From NCBI GenBank assembly GCA_045542335.1, contig JAZQKV010000052.1, positions 1 through 59,205 of the forward strand: DNA of 59,205 nucleotides, written 5' to 3'. Position 1 is the first letter of the stretch. Each line of letters opens with the position of its first letter. Under the pieces are notes generated by a model, which saw nothing but the letters and a program-made list of their open reading frames with translations, ran no database searches and had not been told where the DNA came from. Shown here piece after piece: positions 41,567 to 51,512 of this stretch. The position numbers and the translations under genes are program-made. This stretch comes from CAKSUT01 sp045542335. Lineage in GTDB: Bacteria > Bacillota > Clostridia > Oscillospirales > CAG-382.

Positions 41567-42636
41567 AAAGCGAACTTAAGGTGCAAAATGTTTTAAAATG
41601 GCTTAATCATTTTTTGGTGTTCTTTCTGCTCGTTGCATTCGTGATAACGTGCTGTATAATGCTTTTTGTAACCACTTTGCAGAGTGCTCTCAATTTCTCA
41701 CTCACAGAAGCTCATATTGCAACAGCTGCAAAAATTACTTTTTTAAATGTTATTCTGCTAAGCCTTATGTTTACTGTTTTCGATACAATACGCAGAAAAT
41801 TTACGGTTGAGCGTCCGATAAAAAGAATCACAGATGCGGCAGAGAGAATAATTCAAGGCGATTTTTCTGCACGAGTAAGGCATCAAAACAGATTTGCTTC
41901 CGACGAAAACTTCAATCAGGTTATTGATTGCTTTAACAAAATGGCAGAGGAGCTTGGAAGCGTTGAAACACTTAGAACGGATTTTATTGCAAATGTGTCA
42001 CACGAAATGAAAACTCCTCTTGCAATTATGCAAAACTACGGTAAACTGCTTGGCTCGCTGCACCTATCAGAAGATAAACGTAGCGAATATGCAAAAGGCA
42101 TTGTTGATGCATCCAATCGTATGGCTGACATGATAACCAACATTTTAAAGCTGAACCGTCTTGAGAATCAGCAGATTTATCCTGAAATAACTGAGTTTGA
42201 TTTGGGTGAGCAGCTTTGTGAGTGTCTATTGCAATATGAGAATATTTGGGAATCCAAAAACATTGAAATTGAAACGGATATTGCAGAAAACATAATTATA
42301 AAAGCTGACAGCAAGCTTTTGGGGCTTGTCTGGAATAATCTGTTTTCTAATGCCTTCAAGTTTACAGAAGCAGGGGGGAGGGTCAATGTTTCTCTTTGCA
42401 CAACAGATAATCACGCGATTGTTAAAGTAACAGACACTGGTTGCGGAATGACAGCTGAGGTCGGAGAACATATTTTTGAGAAATTCTACCAGGGAGACTC
42501 ATCTCATTCTGCACATGGCAACGGTCTCGGACTTGCTCTTGTAAAAAAAGTTATTGATATTACGCAGGGTGAAATAAGAGTTGAAAGTGCTGTCGGGCAG
42601 GGATCAACATTTACTGTCAAAATACGGAGAAGGTAA
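41563..42636 (+). CDS. Membrane sensor histidine kinase
   Basis: A 357-residue kinase. Two membrane segments (about 16-40 and 60-80) enclose a very short extracytoplasmic loop, so it may sense the membrane itself. A HAMP-like segment follows (about 82-135). The phospho-accepting His is in NVSHEMKTPLAIMQNYGKLL. The ATP-binding boxes are N (WNNLFSNAFKF), G1 (DTGCGMTAEVG), F (FEKFYQGD) and G2 (HGNGLGLALVKKV). It overlaps the broken response regulator by 4 bases. The membrane protein and small membrane paralogue downstream are in the same operon. Confidence 0.93.
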   Translation: MKSELKVQNVLKWLNHFLVFFLLVAFVITCCIMLFVTTLQSALNFSLTEAHIATAAKITFLNVILLSLMFTVFDTIRRKFTVERPIKRITDAAERIIQGDFSARVRHQNRFASDENFNQVIDCFNKMAEELGSVETLRTDFIANVSHEMKTPLAIMQNYGKLLGSLHLSEDKRSEYAKGIVDASNRMADMITNILKLNRLENQQIYPEITEFDLGEQLCECLLQYENIWESKNIEIETDIAENIIIKADSKLLGLVWNNLFSNAFKFTEAGGRVNVSLCTTDNHAIVKVTDTGCGMTAEVGEHIFEKFYQGDSSHSAHGNGLGLALVKKVIDITQGEIRVESAVGQGSTFTVKIRRR

Positions 42637-42640
42637 TAAG

Positions 42641-43540
42641 ATGATAAAAAAGCTTTGTAAATCGTTCTTGTTTCCTCACATGATAATTTTAATTATTCTA
42701 ACACCAATTTCAACGGTATTTCTTGTTCATGCTATGGTGTTTTGCGCTCATGATTCAATTTTTTCTATTATCTCTTATGTACTTGCTTTTTACACATTGA
42801 TGGTTTGGTGCGTAAGGATTCCTCGTTTAATTACTTATTTCAAATCATTCAGGAAGCATAATAAGTATTTGCAATACTGGAAAGGAAACACACATCTCAG
42901 AGTAAATGTATCACTCTCATTTTCCCTTTTGTGTAACACCGCATATGCAGTTTTTCAATTGGCTCTCGGATTACGGCATCACTCTTTCTGGTTTTATTCC
43001 CTTGCTCTTTATTATATTTCTCTTGTGATTATGCGTATCTTTTTGTTACACCATACAAGAAAACATAACCCCGGAGCAAAAATGCTTGATGAGCTGATTA
43101 AATACCGTTTTTGCGGGATAGTATTTCTTGTTATGAATGTTGCTCTGACACTTATAATTTTCTTTATGGTATACTGGAATAGGACATTTATACATCATGA
43201 AATAACAACTATTGCCATGGCAGCCTACACTTTTACTTCCCTCACACTTGCAATTATAAATGTGATAAAATATAGAAAATTCGGCAGTCCCGTATATTCT
43301 GCATCAAAAGCAATCAGCCTTGCTTCAGCTTGTGTTTCTGTGTTAACACTTGAATCAACCATGTTGACAACATTTGGCGATGCAACAATGGGTTTGACAG
43401 AACGAAGGATATTCCTCGGGGGATCCGGAGCAGCTGTATCTGCTTATATTATCATAATGGCAATATTCATGATTGTCAAGAGCAGCAAAGAAATAAAGCG
43501 ATTAAAGATTTCAAATACTTTTTCAAGGAGACTACCATGA
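42641..43540 (+). CDS. Polytopic membrane protein after the kinase
   Basis: A 299-residue protein with about eight hydrophobic segments (for example MIILIILTPISTVFLVHAMV and FCGIVFLVMNVALTLIIFFM). GGAGAAGG precedes the ATG at 42641; it starts 4 bases after the kinase stop. No family is recognised. Its stop overlaps the next start as ATGA. A transport or stress-response target of the two-component system is plausible from position alone. Confidence 0.8.
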   Translation: MIKKLCKSFLFPHMIILIILTPISTVFLVHAMVFCAHDSIFSIISYVLAFYTLMVWCVRIPRLITYFKSFRKHNKYLQYWKGNTHLRVNVSLSFSLLCNTAYAVFQLALGLRHHSFWFYSLALYYISLVIMRIFLLHHTRKHNPGAKMLDELIKYRFCGIVFLVMNVALTLIIFFMVYWNRTFIHHEITTIAMAAYTFTSLTLAIINVIKYRKFGSPVYSASKAISLASACVSVLTLESTMLTTFGDATMGLTERRIFLGGSGAAVSAYIIIMAIFMIVKSSKEIKRLKISNTFSRRLP

Positions 43541-43923
43541 AATGCAACAATAACGAATCATTCAATTATACCTATTCAGCAAAAGAGCAAGAGGAAGTGA
43601 AAAGGATTCGAAATAAATATGCACCAAAAAAAGAGGAAGCTGTAGATAAAATGCAACTACTTCGAAAGCTTGATGCAAGCGTTTACAAAAAAGCAACCAT
43701 TTACTCAATTGTAATTGGAACTCTCGGCGCACTGATTATGGGTTACGGTATGAGCTGTTGCATGGTGTGGGCAGATGCTATGTTCATACCGGGAATTATA
43801 ATCGGAATTCTCGGAATTGTTCTGATTTGCCTTGCTTACCCAATTTACAACAGAACCTTGAAGAAAGAACGAAAAAGAATAGCTCCGGAAATAATTCGTC
43901 TTTCAGATGAGCTCATAAAATAG
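43537..43923 (+). CDS. Small two-helix membrane protein (paralogue B)
   Basis: A 128-residue relative of the protein at 40104-40469. Shared blocks are LRKLDASVYKKATIYSIVIG / LKELDKKVKRPANVFAYVFG, GALIMGYGMS / SALVMGSGMS and YPIYNRTLKKERKRIAPEII / YPIYKKILSSRRKKFASKII. Two membrane segments and a basic end are conserved. It ends the kinase operon in an ATGA-coupled arrangement and is followed by a strong terminator. The duplication around a two-component system suggests a regulated pair of membrane proteins. Confidence 0.85.
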   Translation: MKCNNNESFNYTYSAKEQEEVKRIRNKYAPKKEEAVDKMQLLRKLDASVYKKATIYSIVIGTLGALIMGYGMSCCMVWADAMFIPGIIIGILGIVLICLAYPIYNRTLKKERKRIAPEIIRLSDELIK

Positions 43924-43947
43924 ACTTTATTAAAAGATTATAAGCAA

Positions 43948-43988
43948 AAGCCTTGATATGAAGAATAACGCTCTTCATATCAAGGCTT
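43948..43988. terminator. Bidirectional terminator
   Basis: A 17-bp perfect stem: AAGCCTTGATATGAAGA and its complement, separating convergent operons. Confidence 0.9.
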
Positions 43989-44064
43989 CAGTTCTATTAA
44001 ACGCTGTTTACGACAAAAATTGGAGATGAAAAGGCAAGTGCAATTTCGTCGCTATATTTACAAA

Positions 44065-45396
44065 TTATTTCTGACGTGTATAGGTCCATTTGTCAGCAAG
44101 GGTAAGAGTATCGCCATCAATTGCAGCTCTGCAAACATCTGAATCTCCGTCATCATAGTCGATATGGAGATACACTCCTCCAAACTCGTAAGTAAAGGTA
44201 TAGTTTTCATCTTTATAAATCTGATTACCTGTACCATCAGCATTGAATGTATATGTTTCGCCGTCGTCTTCACAGACCCATGTTCCAATCAGATCTTCCT
44301 CAGAATAAATGATGGATTCAGGAGCTTTGTGTTCTTCAGCTTCGGCTGCAAGTTCAGTTTCGGATTTCGACTCTGTTTTTGTGTACACAGAAATATTTCC
44401 AAAGACATCTTCAAGTGACAATTCATCACCTTCCACCGACAAGGTGTAAGAATCCTCCTCGTTATCTTCGAAACAAAGAGTAATTTCATTTCCCGTAATG
44501 CCAAATTCAAACGGATACATTCTTCCACCGGGCGTATAGAGACAACCGGAGTTGTCATCATTAAATACATATCTTCTCTCCCAGTCATCCTCGCTCTTTG
44601 CCCAATGACCGATAACAAGATTTTCATCAAAATCAGTAACAACTTCGGATTCTATAGAATCAACGCCAAAAGGATTTGGAAAATCGGTTTTTACTCCAAA
44701 AAGTTCTGCTGCAATCCATGCATACTGTTCAGTTGAAAACTTATCCCAACCTCCATTTTCAATTTCAAAGCCCACAAGGCCGGGAGCTGTCAGATTCTCA
44801 TCGACTTCGCCATTTTCCTTAATTCTCCAATAGCGAATTTCATATTCAGTGCCAACAAACGCCTCTTCATATTCAAAACCACTTGCAGATGTGTACTCTG
44901 TTTCAATCAAAAGCACATCGTTACCTTCCCAATCAAAGCCTAGTTCAGTAACTGTGTGTGTGCAGTTGGAGTATTCCTCAGCGCTTTCCTTGTCAAGTCC
45001 GCCATCAAAGTAAAGCTGCTGCATAACAGAATAGAATGCAGGGTCACTTGAATAAACGGGTCTGCTCCAATAATCTTTTGCTGTAGCAGTGTAATCCTTT
45101 TCATCGTCATATATTGTGAAAGAGTACATATAACCATCTTCGAGATATTCCTCATAATCTTCCTCATCAAAATATGCGCCTGGGGGAAGATGGAAAGTTG
45201 CTTCATGCTCCTCGTAATGGTTAGTACCATAGAGCATCACGATTGTATCCGCTTTTTCTTCCGGCTCTTTAACCCCGTCATTCTCATTATTTGTAACATT
45301 TACTGTCGTATCTGTGTTTCCACTTTTATCTCCGCCACAAGACACCAAAGATAACATCATTATTATTGCTAACAAAAGTACAAGTATTCTCTTCAT
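44065..45396 (-). CDS. Lipoprotein with two related C-terminal beta domains
   Basis: A 443-residue lipoprotein: signal ILVLLLAIIMMLSLVSCG with lipobox VSCG. An acidic linker and a globular domain (about 45-250) follow. The C-terminus has two tandem lipocalin-like units: VIGHWAKSEDDWERRYVFND (about 268-345) and LIGTWVCEDDGETYTFNADG (about 375-443). Each has the G-x-W opening and the later 'D.L.L.D' strand typical of DUF5640-type domains. Exported and membrane-attached; ligand unknown. It is the last of three lipoprotein genes on this strand. Confidence 0.82.
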   Translation of the reverse strand: MKRILVLLLAIIMMLSLVSCGGDKSGNTDTTVNVTNNENDGVKEPEEKADTIVMLYGTNHYEEHEATFHLPPGAYFDEEDYEEYLEDGYMYSFTIYDDEKDYTATAKDYWSRPVYSSDPAFYSVMQQLYFDGGLDKESAEEYSNCTHTVTELGFDWEGNDVLLIETEYTSASGFEYEEAFVGTEYEIRYWRIKENGEVDENLTAPGLVGFEIENGGWDKFSTEQYAWIAAELFGVKTDFPNPFGVDSIESEVVTDFDENLVIGHWAKSEDDWERRYVFNDDNSGCLYTPGGRMYPFEFGITGNEITLCFEDNEEDSYTLSVEGDELSLEDVFGNISVYTKTESKSETELAAEAEEHKAPESIIYSEEDLIGTWVCEDDGETYTFNADGTGNQIYKDENYTFTYEFGGVYLHIDYDDGDSDVCRAAIDGDTLTLADKWTYTRQK

Positions 45397-45428
45397 CTTT
45401 TAACATTCCTTTCTAAAATCAGAAAAAG

Positions 45429-46016
45429 TCAGCCTTTAGCATAAACTTCAGTTGTGTCAGACATTGCATAATCCTGCAAAAGACCATAATCTGTTATGTC
45501 CCATACTTCAGGATTATCAACGAGTTTTCCTTCGCCATCAATTTGAGGGGAAAAGATATGTCCGCTTAATTTATCCTCAGTGCTGATTTCAAGGCTCGGA
45601 TGCAATTCAGACAAATTACATTTCACGGTAAAAGCTTCTCCATTGTAAATTGTATATACTTCGCCTGTTTCAACATTTTTTATGTCAACAGCTTCTTTGT
45701 ATCTCGGCACAACAAGATACCATTCATCCCCCTCATAATCTATATGACCAATCTGCTCAATAGCTTGGTCACCAAGGGAAGCGAACAAGCCTTCAACATA
45801 CGATTGCCTGAAGCCCATTCTGTCGCCATATCCCAAAAAAGCAACAGCGAAATATGGCTGACCGTCATATGAATCAAAATCAAATATATTTGCATATTTG
45901 CTTCTGTAGTCAGAATCAACATAGACAGAACCCGGACCGTCAAGCACCTGCGGTTTCTGCACCAAAGCACAAGCAGACAAGCAAAGTATTAACAAAACAA
46001 TTGCTATCAGTTTCAT
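45429..46016 (-). CDS. Lipoprotein of unknown function
   Basis: A 195-residue lipoprotein: signal IAIVLLILCLSACAL with lipobox SACA. The rest is a beta-rich acidic domain (FDSYDGQPYFAVAFLGYGDR, then VEGLFASLGDQAIEQIGHID). It lies between two other lipoprotein genes on the same strand with gaps of 30-45 bases, so the three probably form one transcription unit. No family is recognised. Confidence 0.78.
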   Translation of the reverse strand: MKLIAIVLLILCLSACALVQKPQVLDGPGSVYVDSDYRSKYANIFDFDSYDGQPYFAVAFLGYGDRMGFRQSYVEGLFASLGDQAIEQIGHIDYEGDEWYLVVPRYKEAVDIKNVETGEVYTIYNGEAFTVKCNLSELHPSLEISTEDKLSGHIFSPQIDGEGKLVDNPEVWDITDYGLLQDYAMSDTTEVYAKG

Positions 46017-46058
46017 AGTTGCGCTCCTTTACAAAAAAGAGTTCTGATACTCATCTGT

Positions 46059-46628
46059 TCATTCAGTTTCTTCAGTCTCCACAGGATATGCAACAACTCC
46101 ATTGTAAACAAAGGAATCAATGATTTTTTTAACGTCCTCGTCCTCATAATGAGCAATTCCCTCTGTGTAATCTTTGCTGTAATCAATTACAGAGGTGTCA
46201 ACAACCATGTATCTGTCTGTTGTTTCAGACAGCTCTTCAAAGTGAACATAAATCCAATATCCACCGAAATCCTCATATGCATAGCAATCATATCCGTTGA
46301 GCTCAAATTCAGTGTAAGTTTCTTCATTCTCCTTAGCATATTCCTTGTTTGAATCAAAGGTTGTATCCTCAAAAACAGCAGGGCTAATTATTAAATTCTT
46401 TGTTTCATAGTTAATCTTTGCCCAGTTGGGATAGTCTTCATCAATGTCAATTGTTATGCCTGTGTCTTCAGGGTAGAAGAAATCAACAGAAAGCATCACA
46501 TCGTCGCCTTCCCAGGTTTCAGCATAAAGAGAGAGTTTTTCGCCCTTGTTTTCAGCGGTTTCCTTATTGCATGACGTAATAGTTAAAACAGCAATTACTG
46601 CAAGAATAATACAAAATAATTTTTTCAT
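46059..46628 (-). CDS. Lipoprotein of unknown function
   Basis: A 189-residue lipoprotein: signal KLFCIILAVIAVLTITSCN with lipobox TSCN. The mature part is acidic and beta-rich, with a YFVYVHFEE-like strand (YWIYVHFEELSETTDRYMVV) and a terminal helix VKKIIDSFVYNG. It heads the three-gene lipoprotein block. No family is recognised; the pattern of a short exported domain is similar to PsbP/DUF-type small lipoproteins of Clostridia. Confidence 0.78.
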   Translation of the reverse strand: MKKLFCIILAVIAVLTITSCNKETAENKGEKLSLYAETWEGDDVMLSVDFFYPEDTGITIDIDEDYPNWAKINYETKNLIISPAVFEDTTFDSNKEYAKENEETYTEFELNGYDCYAYEDFGGYWIYVHFEELSETTDRYMVVDTSVIDYSKDYTEGIAHYEDEDVKKIIDSFVYNGVVAYPVETEETE

Positions 46629-46663
46629 AATTAAACGCCTCCAAAACTTTATTTTCGTTATGT

Positions 46664-46756
46664 TCAGTTAATTCTTTCTTCCGCCTCATCAGCACCCCTT
46701 GAGTATTTTGCAAATCCGCCTGTCTCGGCATCCTCAAATGTTTTTAAAGAAATCAC
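46664..46756 (-). CDS. Very short open frame between lipoprotein and SLH genes
   Basis: A 30-codon frame from GTG at 46756 (ISLKTFEDAETGGFAKYSRG, then ADEAEERIN). An in-frame TAG directly precedes it, and the GGAGG site upstream is too far for good initiation. It may be a gene remnant. The rest of 46629-46813 contains nothing I can support. Confidence 0.25.
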   Translation of the reverse strand: MISLKTFEDAETGGFAKYSRGADEAEERIN

Positions 46757-46813
46757 CTAATCCAATAATTCTTCCTCCTTAAAGATTTTTATGTTAATAA
46801 AATTAACACCGAA

Positions 46814-48478
46814 TCAGTTTACAATGTCACTTGTGTCAAGCTTGTGGGAAGCATTGTACTTTATAACAATGTCACCGGATGCAGGTCTTACGCCCTCCGA
46901 AATCTCAAATACTATTTCCGAACGGTCACCCTTTGTTGTCTCGTCGAGAGATTTTGAGAACATCTTGAGTTCTTTTGCAACTCCGATTGCAATAATTTTA
47001 CCGTTTCTTTCAACAGAGATCTTTTCACCTTTGGCAAGAACGCCGTCAACTACTGTTCCTACAATTGAATATTCCTTATTTACCTTGATTGTTTCTGAAA
47101 GCTCAAGTGTCATAGAAAAAGGACCGTACACCTTTGCTGTGTTAGAATTTACTGATACTCCGTCGGCATCAGTAACCTTGCAGAAAATTCCCACGCCAAG
47201 AAGTGAGTTTTCCTTTTCAACGGACATAACCAAAGCCGCAGAGTTTACATCCTTAATATAATCACCATTTTCAATCTTATTTTTCTGATTTCTGTACCCG
47301 TTATAAAACCACTCATATGTGTAAGGCTCTTTGCCGCCCTTTACTTCAACCTCAAGCTCGGTCTTAATGCCATAATTGTCAGCTATATAGTCTTTTGGCT
47401 GATTCACAATAGTAACAGAGTTATAAACTACTGTTGCAGGATTTTTTACTTCGGAGTCATCAAGAATGAGGTCGTTTTTCAAGTCATAGTCATAATCATA
47501 ATCATAATCGGAATCATCGCCTCCAACTATAATACTTTCGTGATCTTTGTTATAATCAAATTCACCAGCTGAACCCTTGTCAGTAATCTGACTTCCATCG
47601 GGAAACTCAACTTCAATAGACTCATTTCCCTTGTTAAATTCAACGTCATCCGCTGAACTTTTGTCAGTCATCTGACTTCCATCGGGAGCCTTAAGATCAA
47701 AACTCTTGCGCTTTGTGGGGTCCATCATTCTCGCAACTATTACTGCAACCTCGCTTCTCTTGATGTTAGCTGTTGGATTGCAGTTATGCGCCGCATCTAC
47801 ACCTGTTACGATACCTGCTCTGTAAAGCTTATAAACGCAAGCGGCATAAGGAGCATCAGAGGAAACATCGGGAATCATGTTGTCATCAATCGTGTTAATC
47901 TCCTCATAAGCTTCGTCGGGGAGGGCAGAGGCGAAAATATACATATAACCAATTCTCGTTGTGTAGTCTGACCAAGTGTAGTCATTGCGGATTATGTTGT
48001 TCTTCTTACAAAAATCAACATATGTCTGATACCAGGGCTGTCCGTTTTCAAGAGTAACCTTTCCGTTGGTGTAAAGCTGATTCATACAGGCAGCAAGCTT
48101 AACTGCCTCAGCATATGTGAGATAATCATCAGGTTTGAAAGCACCATCTCCTTTACCGTTGATAAGACCTGTGCTAACTGCCGAAAGAACATCCTCTGCA
48201 TACCAGGCGTTGTTTGCCACGTCAAGAAAAGGATTTATAAGCTCATCATGACCGCAGACAGAACATTTTCCGTCAACAAATGTGTGATTGCCAACATCAA
48301 AAAGCTCAAAGCATATTGTACATTCGGAATAATGGCTGTTCATGTTCGCCATCTTCATAAGCTGATGCTCATGCTCGCCAACATCTTTCTTTCCGCTTCC
48401 ATCCTGAGCCAAAACCACAAAGCTCAATGCTGATAATGCCATAAGAACTGCAAGAGCAATCGAAATAATTCTTTTCAT
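46814..48478 (-). CDS. SLH surface protein 3 with Ig-like and EF-Tu domain II-like modules
   Basis: A 554-residue secreted protein. Signal peptide (1-25, ISIALAVLMALSALSFVVLA). A cysteine motif follows (CTICFELFDVGNHTFVDGKC, then SVCGHDE, about 55-80), possibly a zinc ribbon. Three SLH repeats (about 85-245) should bind the pyruvylated secondary wall polymer: FLDVANNAWYAEDVLSAVST, then LYRAGIVTGVDAAHNCNPTA. An acidic linker with DYDYDYDYD precedes one Ig-like repeat (VEVKGGKEPYTYEWFYNGY). The C-terminal module (about 445-520) has IVGTVVDGVLAKGEKISVER and AKELKMFSKSLDETTKGDRS, resembling EF-Tu domain II. Last gene of the SLH trio. Confidence 0.88.
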   Translation of the reverse strand: MKRIISIALAVLMALSALSFVVLAQDGSGKKDVGEHEHQLMKMANMNSHYSECTICFELFDVGNHTFVDGKCSVCGHDELINPFLDVANNAWYAEDVLSAVSTGLINGKGDGAFKPDDYLTYAEAVKLAACMNQLYTNGKVTLENGQPWYQTYVDFCKKNNIIRNDYTWSDYTTRIGYMYIFASALPDEAYEEINTIDDNMIPDVSSDAPYAACVYKLYRAGIVTGVDAAHNCNPTANIKRSEVAVIVARMMDPTKRKSFDLKAPDGSQMTDKSSADDVEFNKGNESIEVEFPDGSQITDKGSAGEFDYNKDHESIIVGGDDSDYDYDYDYDLKNDLILDDSEVKNPATVVYNSVTIVNQPKDYIADNYGIKTELEVEVKGGKEPYTYEWFYNGYRNQKNKIENGDYIKDVNSAALVMSVEKENSLLGVGIFCKVTDADGVSVNSNTAKVYGPFSMTLELSETIKVNKEYSIVGTVVDGVLAKGEKISVERNGKIIAIGVAKELKMFSKSLDETTKGDRSEIVFEISEGVRPASGDIVIKYNASHKLDTSDIVN

Positions 48479-48530
48479 TTTTCTTTACCTCTTTCTGTTA
48501 TAATTAAAATTTGTTAAAATTTTGCCTCAT

Positions 48531-51488
48531 TCAGCCTTTCAGTTCAACGCTTGGTGAACCCGAAGCAACAATCCTATACACCTTAGTAATCAGTTCATTT
48601 CCATTTGCATCGGTTATAACACATCTGAATCGCAGGCTTTCATCATACTTATCGTTACCCTCAACAAAAACCCTTAATTCACTGCTATTAATGCCCTTTG
48701 CCCAAGCATGATCCTTGGATATATCCATGAAAATGCCATCGAACATATCACAGGTAAACTGCCAACGATATGTAAAGGGAGTGTAATTACCTTTTATTTC
48801 AAGCTTAAGCCTTGCGGTTTGGTCAACCTCTGTATAGATTGTTTCGCTCGGCTGAGAATAAACATACGGCTTCTCCCAGAACACATAAACCTCATCCGTG
48901 TAATAAACATCTCCACGATAGTCAATAATTTTACACCTGAACATTGAAGTGTCGGAAAACAAAAATCTTTCGAGATAATCAAATGTAAGTGTATCAGTAT
49001 TTGCTCCCTTTGCCCAAGTATCTGTTTTTTCGTCTATATCAACGTAGTCTCCGTTGTAGTTGCTCCTTGTATATGCCTGCCAGATATAGGAACAGTCGGC
49101 ACCGAAATAGTTTCCGTTTATGTCCGCGCGCCCTCTTTTAGCGACCTTTACACTGAAAGAAACTGACTCTCCATAGTTGGCATACTGCCTTTCAGGTTGT
49201 TTTATAATTGTCAGATTTTTCGGAAAGATTTTTGCTTGGTTTGTATACAGTTCTTTTCCTTGCGCATCTTTAACACGACACACAAAGTTTTTTTCATAAT
49301 CTCTGTCCTTGCGTATTTTCACAGCAAGCTCATTTGTGCGCGTATTTGTGTAGTAGTCATCGTCATTCAGGGGTGTAAATCCTTTTTCAGGATCCATTTC
49401 TCCCCAGCAGTATTCATAGGGGGCAGTTCCTCCTATAACCTTAACAGGTCCAACAGTAACATTTTCTTTATTATCACCGCAGGCATTAAGGATTTGCTCC
49501 AACGCAAACGAAACAGTTAATGCATAGCCATCTGTGACAGTATTAAGGATTATGCTTCTCGTTGTTGAATTGTTAGGAAGCATATTTACAACATTTGCAG
49601 GAATAACCGTTTCTATGCTGTTCTTCTCAAGAAAAAGTCCGCAGTTATCACCTTTTTCAGCTTTGTCAAGTGACTTGCCGAACATTTCTATTCTTGACAC
49701 TGTTCCGGTTATGGAAAGTCCGAGTTTTTCATTGTACACAAATATGCTTTGTCCGGGAACGATGCTACCGTCAAGAACTGTTCCGACGACTATCGTTCCT
49801 TCAACACCGGATGCAGTGGAAATGTTGATCTTGTCTTCAACATCCATGACAAATATTCCGAGGGGAGTTGTGAAAGGCTCGCAGGAAGCTGTCTTTCCGT
49901 CTGCGTCAGTAACGGTAAGCCTTATGGTGCGACCGTTGATTACTCGTGTCGGATAAAAGACATATGAAAGTGTTGCTGTCTTTTCACCCTTGACACCTTC
50001 TCCGGCATTATCTATTGCGATATAATCACGTCCGGATCTTATTTCCCATTGATATTTCAATGGTGCTTTTCCTCCGATAACCTTGCAATCGTAGACAATA
50101 TCATTACCGGAAGCGGGATATTGATCTCCGCGTTTGAGTATAAATCTGAATTCACCATCGGTTGATTCATCAAACTGTGAAGAATCTTTTTCCGATTGAG
50201 CGGGATCACTATTTACAACTATAAATGCATCGTTTGAGAGTACCTTTGTCCCCTTTGAATCAGTTATCTCGCAACGCACACGCTTTATAGTTGCTTCAGA
50301 AATCTTGTAGGTCAGAGTTGAGTCTGTAAGACAGTCAAATCCCCGACGAAATGACTCTGCAAGGCTGTTTATGTGTCCCCATGTCTGATTCTCTTCCAGG
50401 AACATCATCCATCTGTATGAATATGGAGCTGTGCCGCCTGTAACTTCAACTGAAACCGTTGCTGTCTGCCCTGCGATAACCTCAGTATTTGTTGGCTGTT
50501 TCAACACTCTAAGAGAACTTATGCAATCAATCACCGCTGGCTTTGAGGTTATAATGTTTCCCGGTGCATCGGTGATTTCACAACGGACAAGAAACCTCTT
50601 GCCGCTTTCAAGATCATCGGGAATGGATGCTGTAAATATCTTGTCATTTACTGTAGTGGATGGAAGTGTCTCCAACTTGTCAAGGTATTTCCATTCACTG
50701 TATTCGCCGTCGGTGGATAACAAAGAAGCCTGCCATCTGTACTTATAGGGCTCTTTACCACCCGTAACACTAACACCTACCACAAGCTGATCTCCCGGCT
50801 TTACCGTTATGTCCTGCGGCTGATAGGTGATAACAAGAGGTTTTATGTCTTGCTCAGTTCCCATAGAGAACGTTATTCTCTTTTCGGGATTCATCATACG
50901 GGAAAGTATTGCTGCAACCTCGCTTCGCTTTATATTGCCATATGGATTGCAGCTGTGCTTTGCATCTGAACCCTGCAGTATACCTGCTCTGTAAAGAGTG
51001 TAAACCTCATCTGCATACTTTGCATTTACATCAATATCAGGAATCGAGCCAAGAGGCACATTGTTTATTGGTTTAAGTGCATCCTCCGGCAGAGCTTTTG
51101 CGAACATCTCCATATATCCTGATCTTGTTACGTTTGTGAGAAGCCCATATGGACCATCCATTATGCCATTTGCGATGCAATAGCTTACATATGTGTCATA
51201 CCAGTTTATTTCGCCATTTTTAAGAGTGACTTCTCTCTTGGTGTATCTCTCGTTCATACACGCCGCAAGTTTTGCCGCTTCTGCATATGTTAGGTAATCA
51301 TCAGGGCAGTATTTTGTCGCCGACTTTCCGTTTATAAGTCCCATCTCCACGGCGCTCATAACATCAGCGTAATACCATGCATTTTCAGGAACATCAGTAA
51401 AGCTGACACCGTCCGCAAGAGTTGGGAAGCTCATGACACTTGCCAACAATAAAACGGCAAACAAAATTAACAACAGTTTTTTCATCAC
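48531..51488 (-). CDS. SLH surface protein 2 with many Ig-like repeats and an EF-Tu domain II-like module
   Basis: A 985-residue secreted protein. Signal peptide (LLLILFAVLLLASVMSFPTL), then three SLH repeats to about 205 (FTDVPENAWYYADVMSAVEM; LYRAGILQGSDAKHSCNPYG). About six Ig/PKD-like repeats follow, each with the signature GGxxPYxYxW (GVSVTGGKEPYKYRWQ, VEVTGGTAPYSYRWMM, GGKAPLKYQWE, GGTAPYEYCWGE and others). Between repeats, about 545-625, is a module with IVVGTVLDGSIVPGQSIFVY and VSRIEMFGKSLDKAEKGDNC followed by GLFLEK. That closely follows the EF-Tu domain II pattern. Middle gene of the trio; the gaps are 24 and 52 bases. Confidence 0.9.
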   Translation of the reverse strand: MMKKLLLILFAVLLLASVMSFPTLADGVSFTDVPENAWYYADVMSAVEMGLINGKSATKYCPDDYLTYAEAAKLAACMNERYTKREVTLKNGEINWYDTYVSYCIANGIMDGPYGLLTNVTRSGYMEMFAKALPEDALKPINNVPLGSIPDIDVNAKYADEVYTLYRAGILQGSDAKHSCNPYGNIKRSEVAAILSRMMNPEKRITFSMGTEQDIKPLVITYQPQDITVKPGDQLVVGVSVTGGKEPYKYRWQASLLSTDGEYSEWKYLDKLETLPSTTVNDKIFTASIPDDLESGKRFLVRCEITDAPGNIITSKPAVIDCISSLRVLKQPTNTEVIAGQTATVSVEVTGGTAPYSYRWMMFLEENQTWGHINSLAESFRRGFDCLTDSTLTYKISEATIKRVRCEITDSKGTKVLSNDAFIVVNSDPAQSEKDSSQFDESTDGEFRFILKRGDQYPASGNDIVYDCKVIGGKAPLKYQWEIRSGRDYIAIDNAGEGVKGEKTATLSYVFYPTRVINGRTIRLTVTDADGKTASCEPFTTPLGIFVMDVEDKINISTASGVEGTIVVGTVLDGSIVPGQSIFVYNEKLGLSITGTVSRIEMFGKSLDKAEKGDNCGLFLEKNSIETVIPANVVNMLPNNSTTRSIILNTVTDGYALTVSFALEQILNACGDNKENVTVGPVKVIGGTAPYEYCWGEMDPEKGFTPLNDDDYYTNTRTNELAVKIRKDRDYEKNFVCRVKDAQGKELYTNQAKIFPKNLTIIKQPERQYANYGESVSFSVKVAKRGRADINGNYFGADCSYIWQAYTRSNYNGDYVDIDEKTDTWAKGANTDTLTFDYLERFLFSDTSMFRCKIIDYRGDVYYTDEVYVFWEKPYVYSQPSETIYTEVDQTARLKLEIKGNYTPFTYRWQFTCDMFDGIFMDISKDHAWAKGINSSELRVFVEGNDKYDESLRFRCVITDANGNELITKVYRIVASGSPSVELKG

Positions 51489-51512
51489 TTTATCCTTTCG
51501 TATGTTTATATA

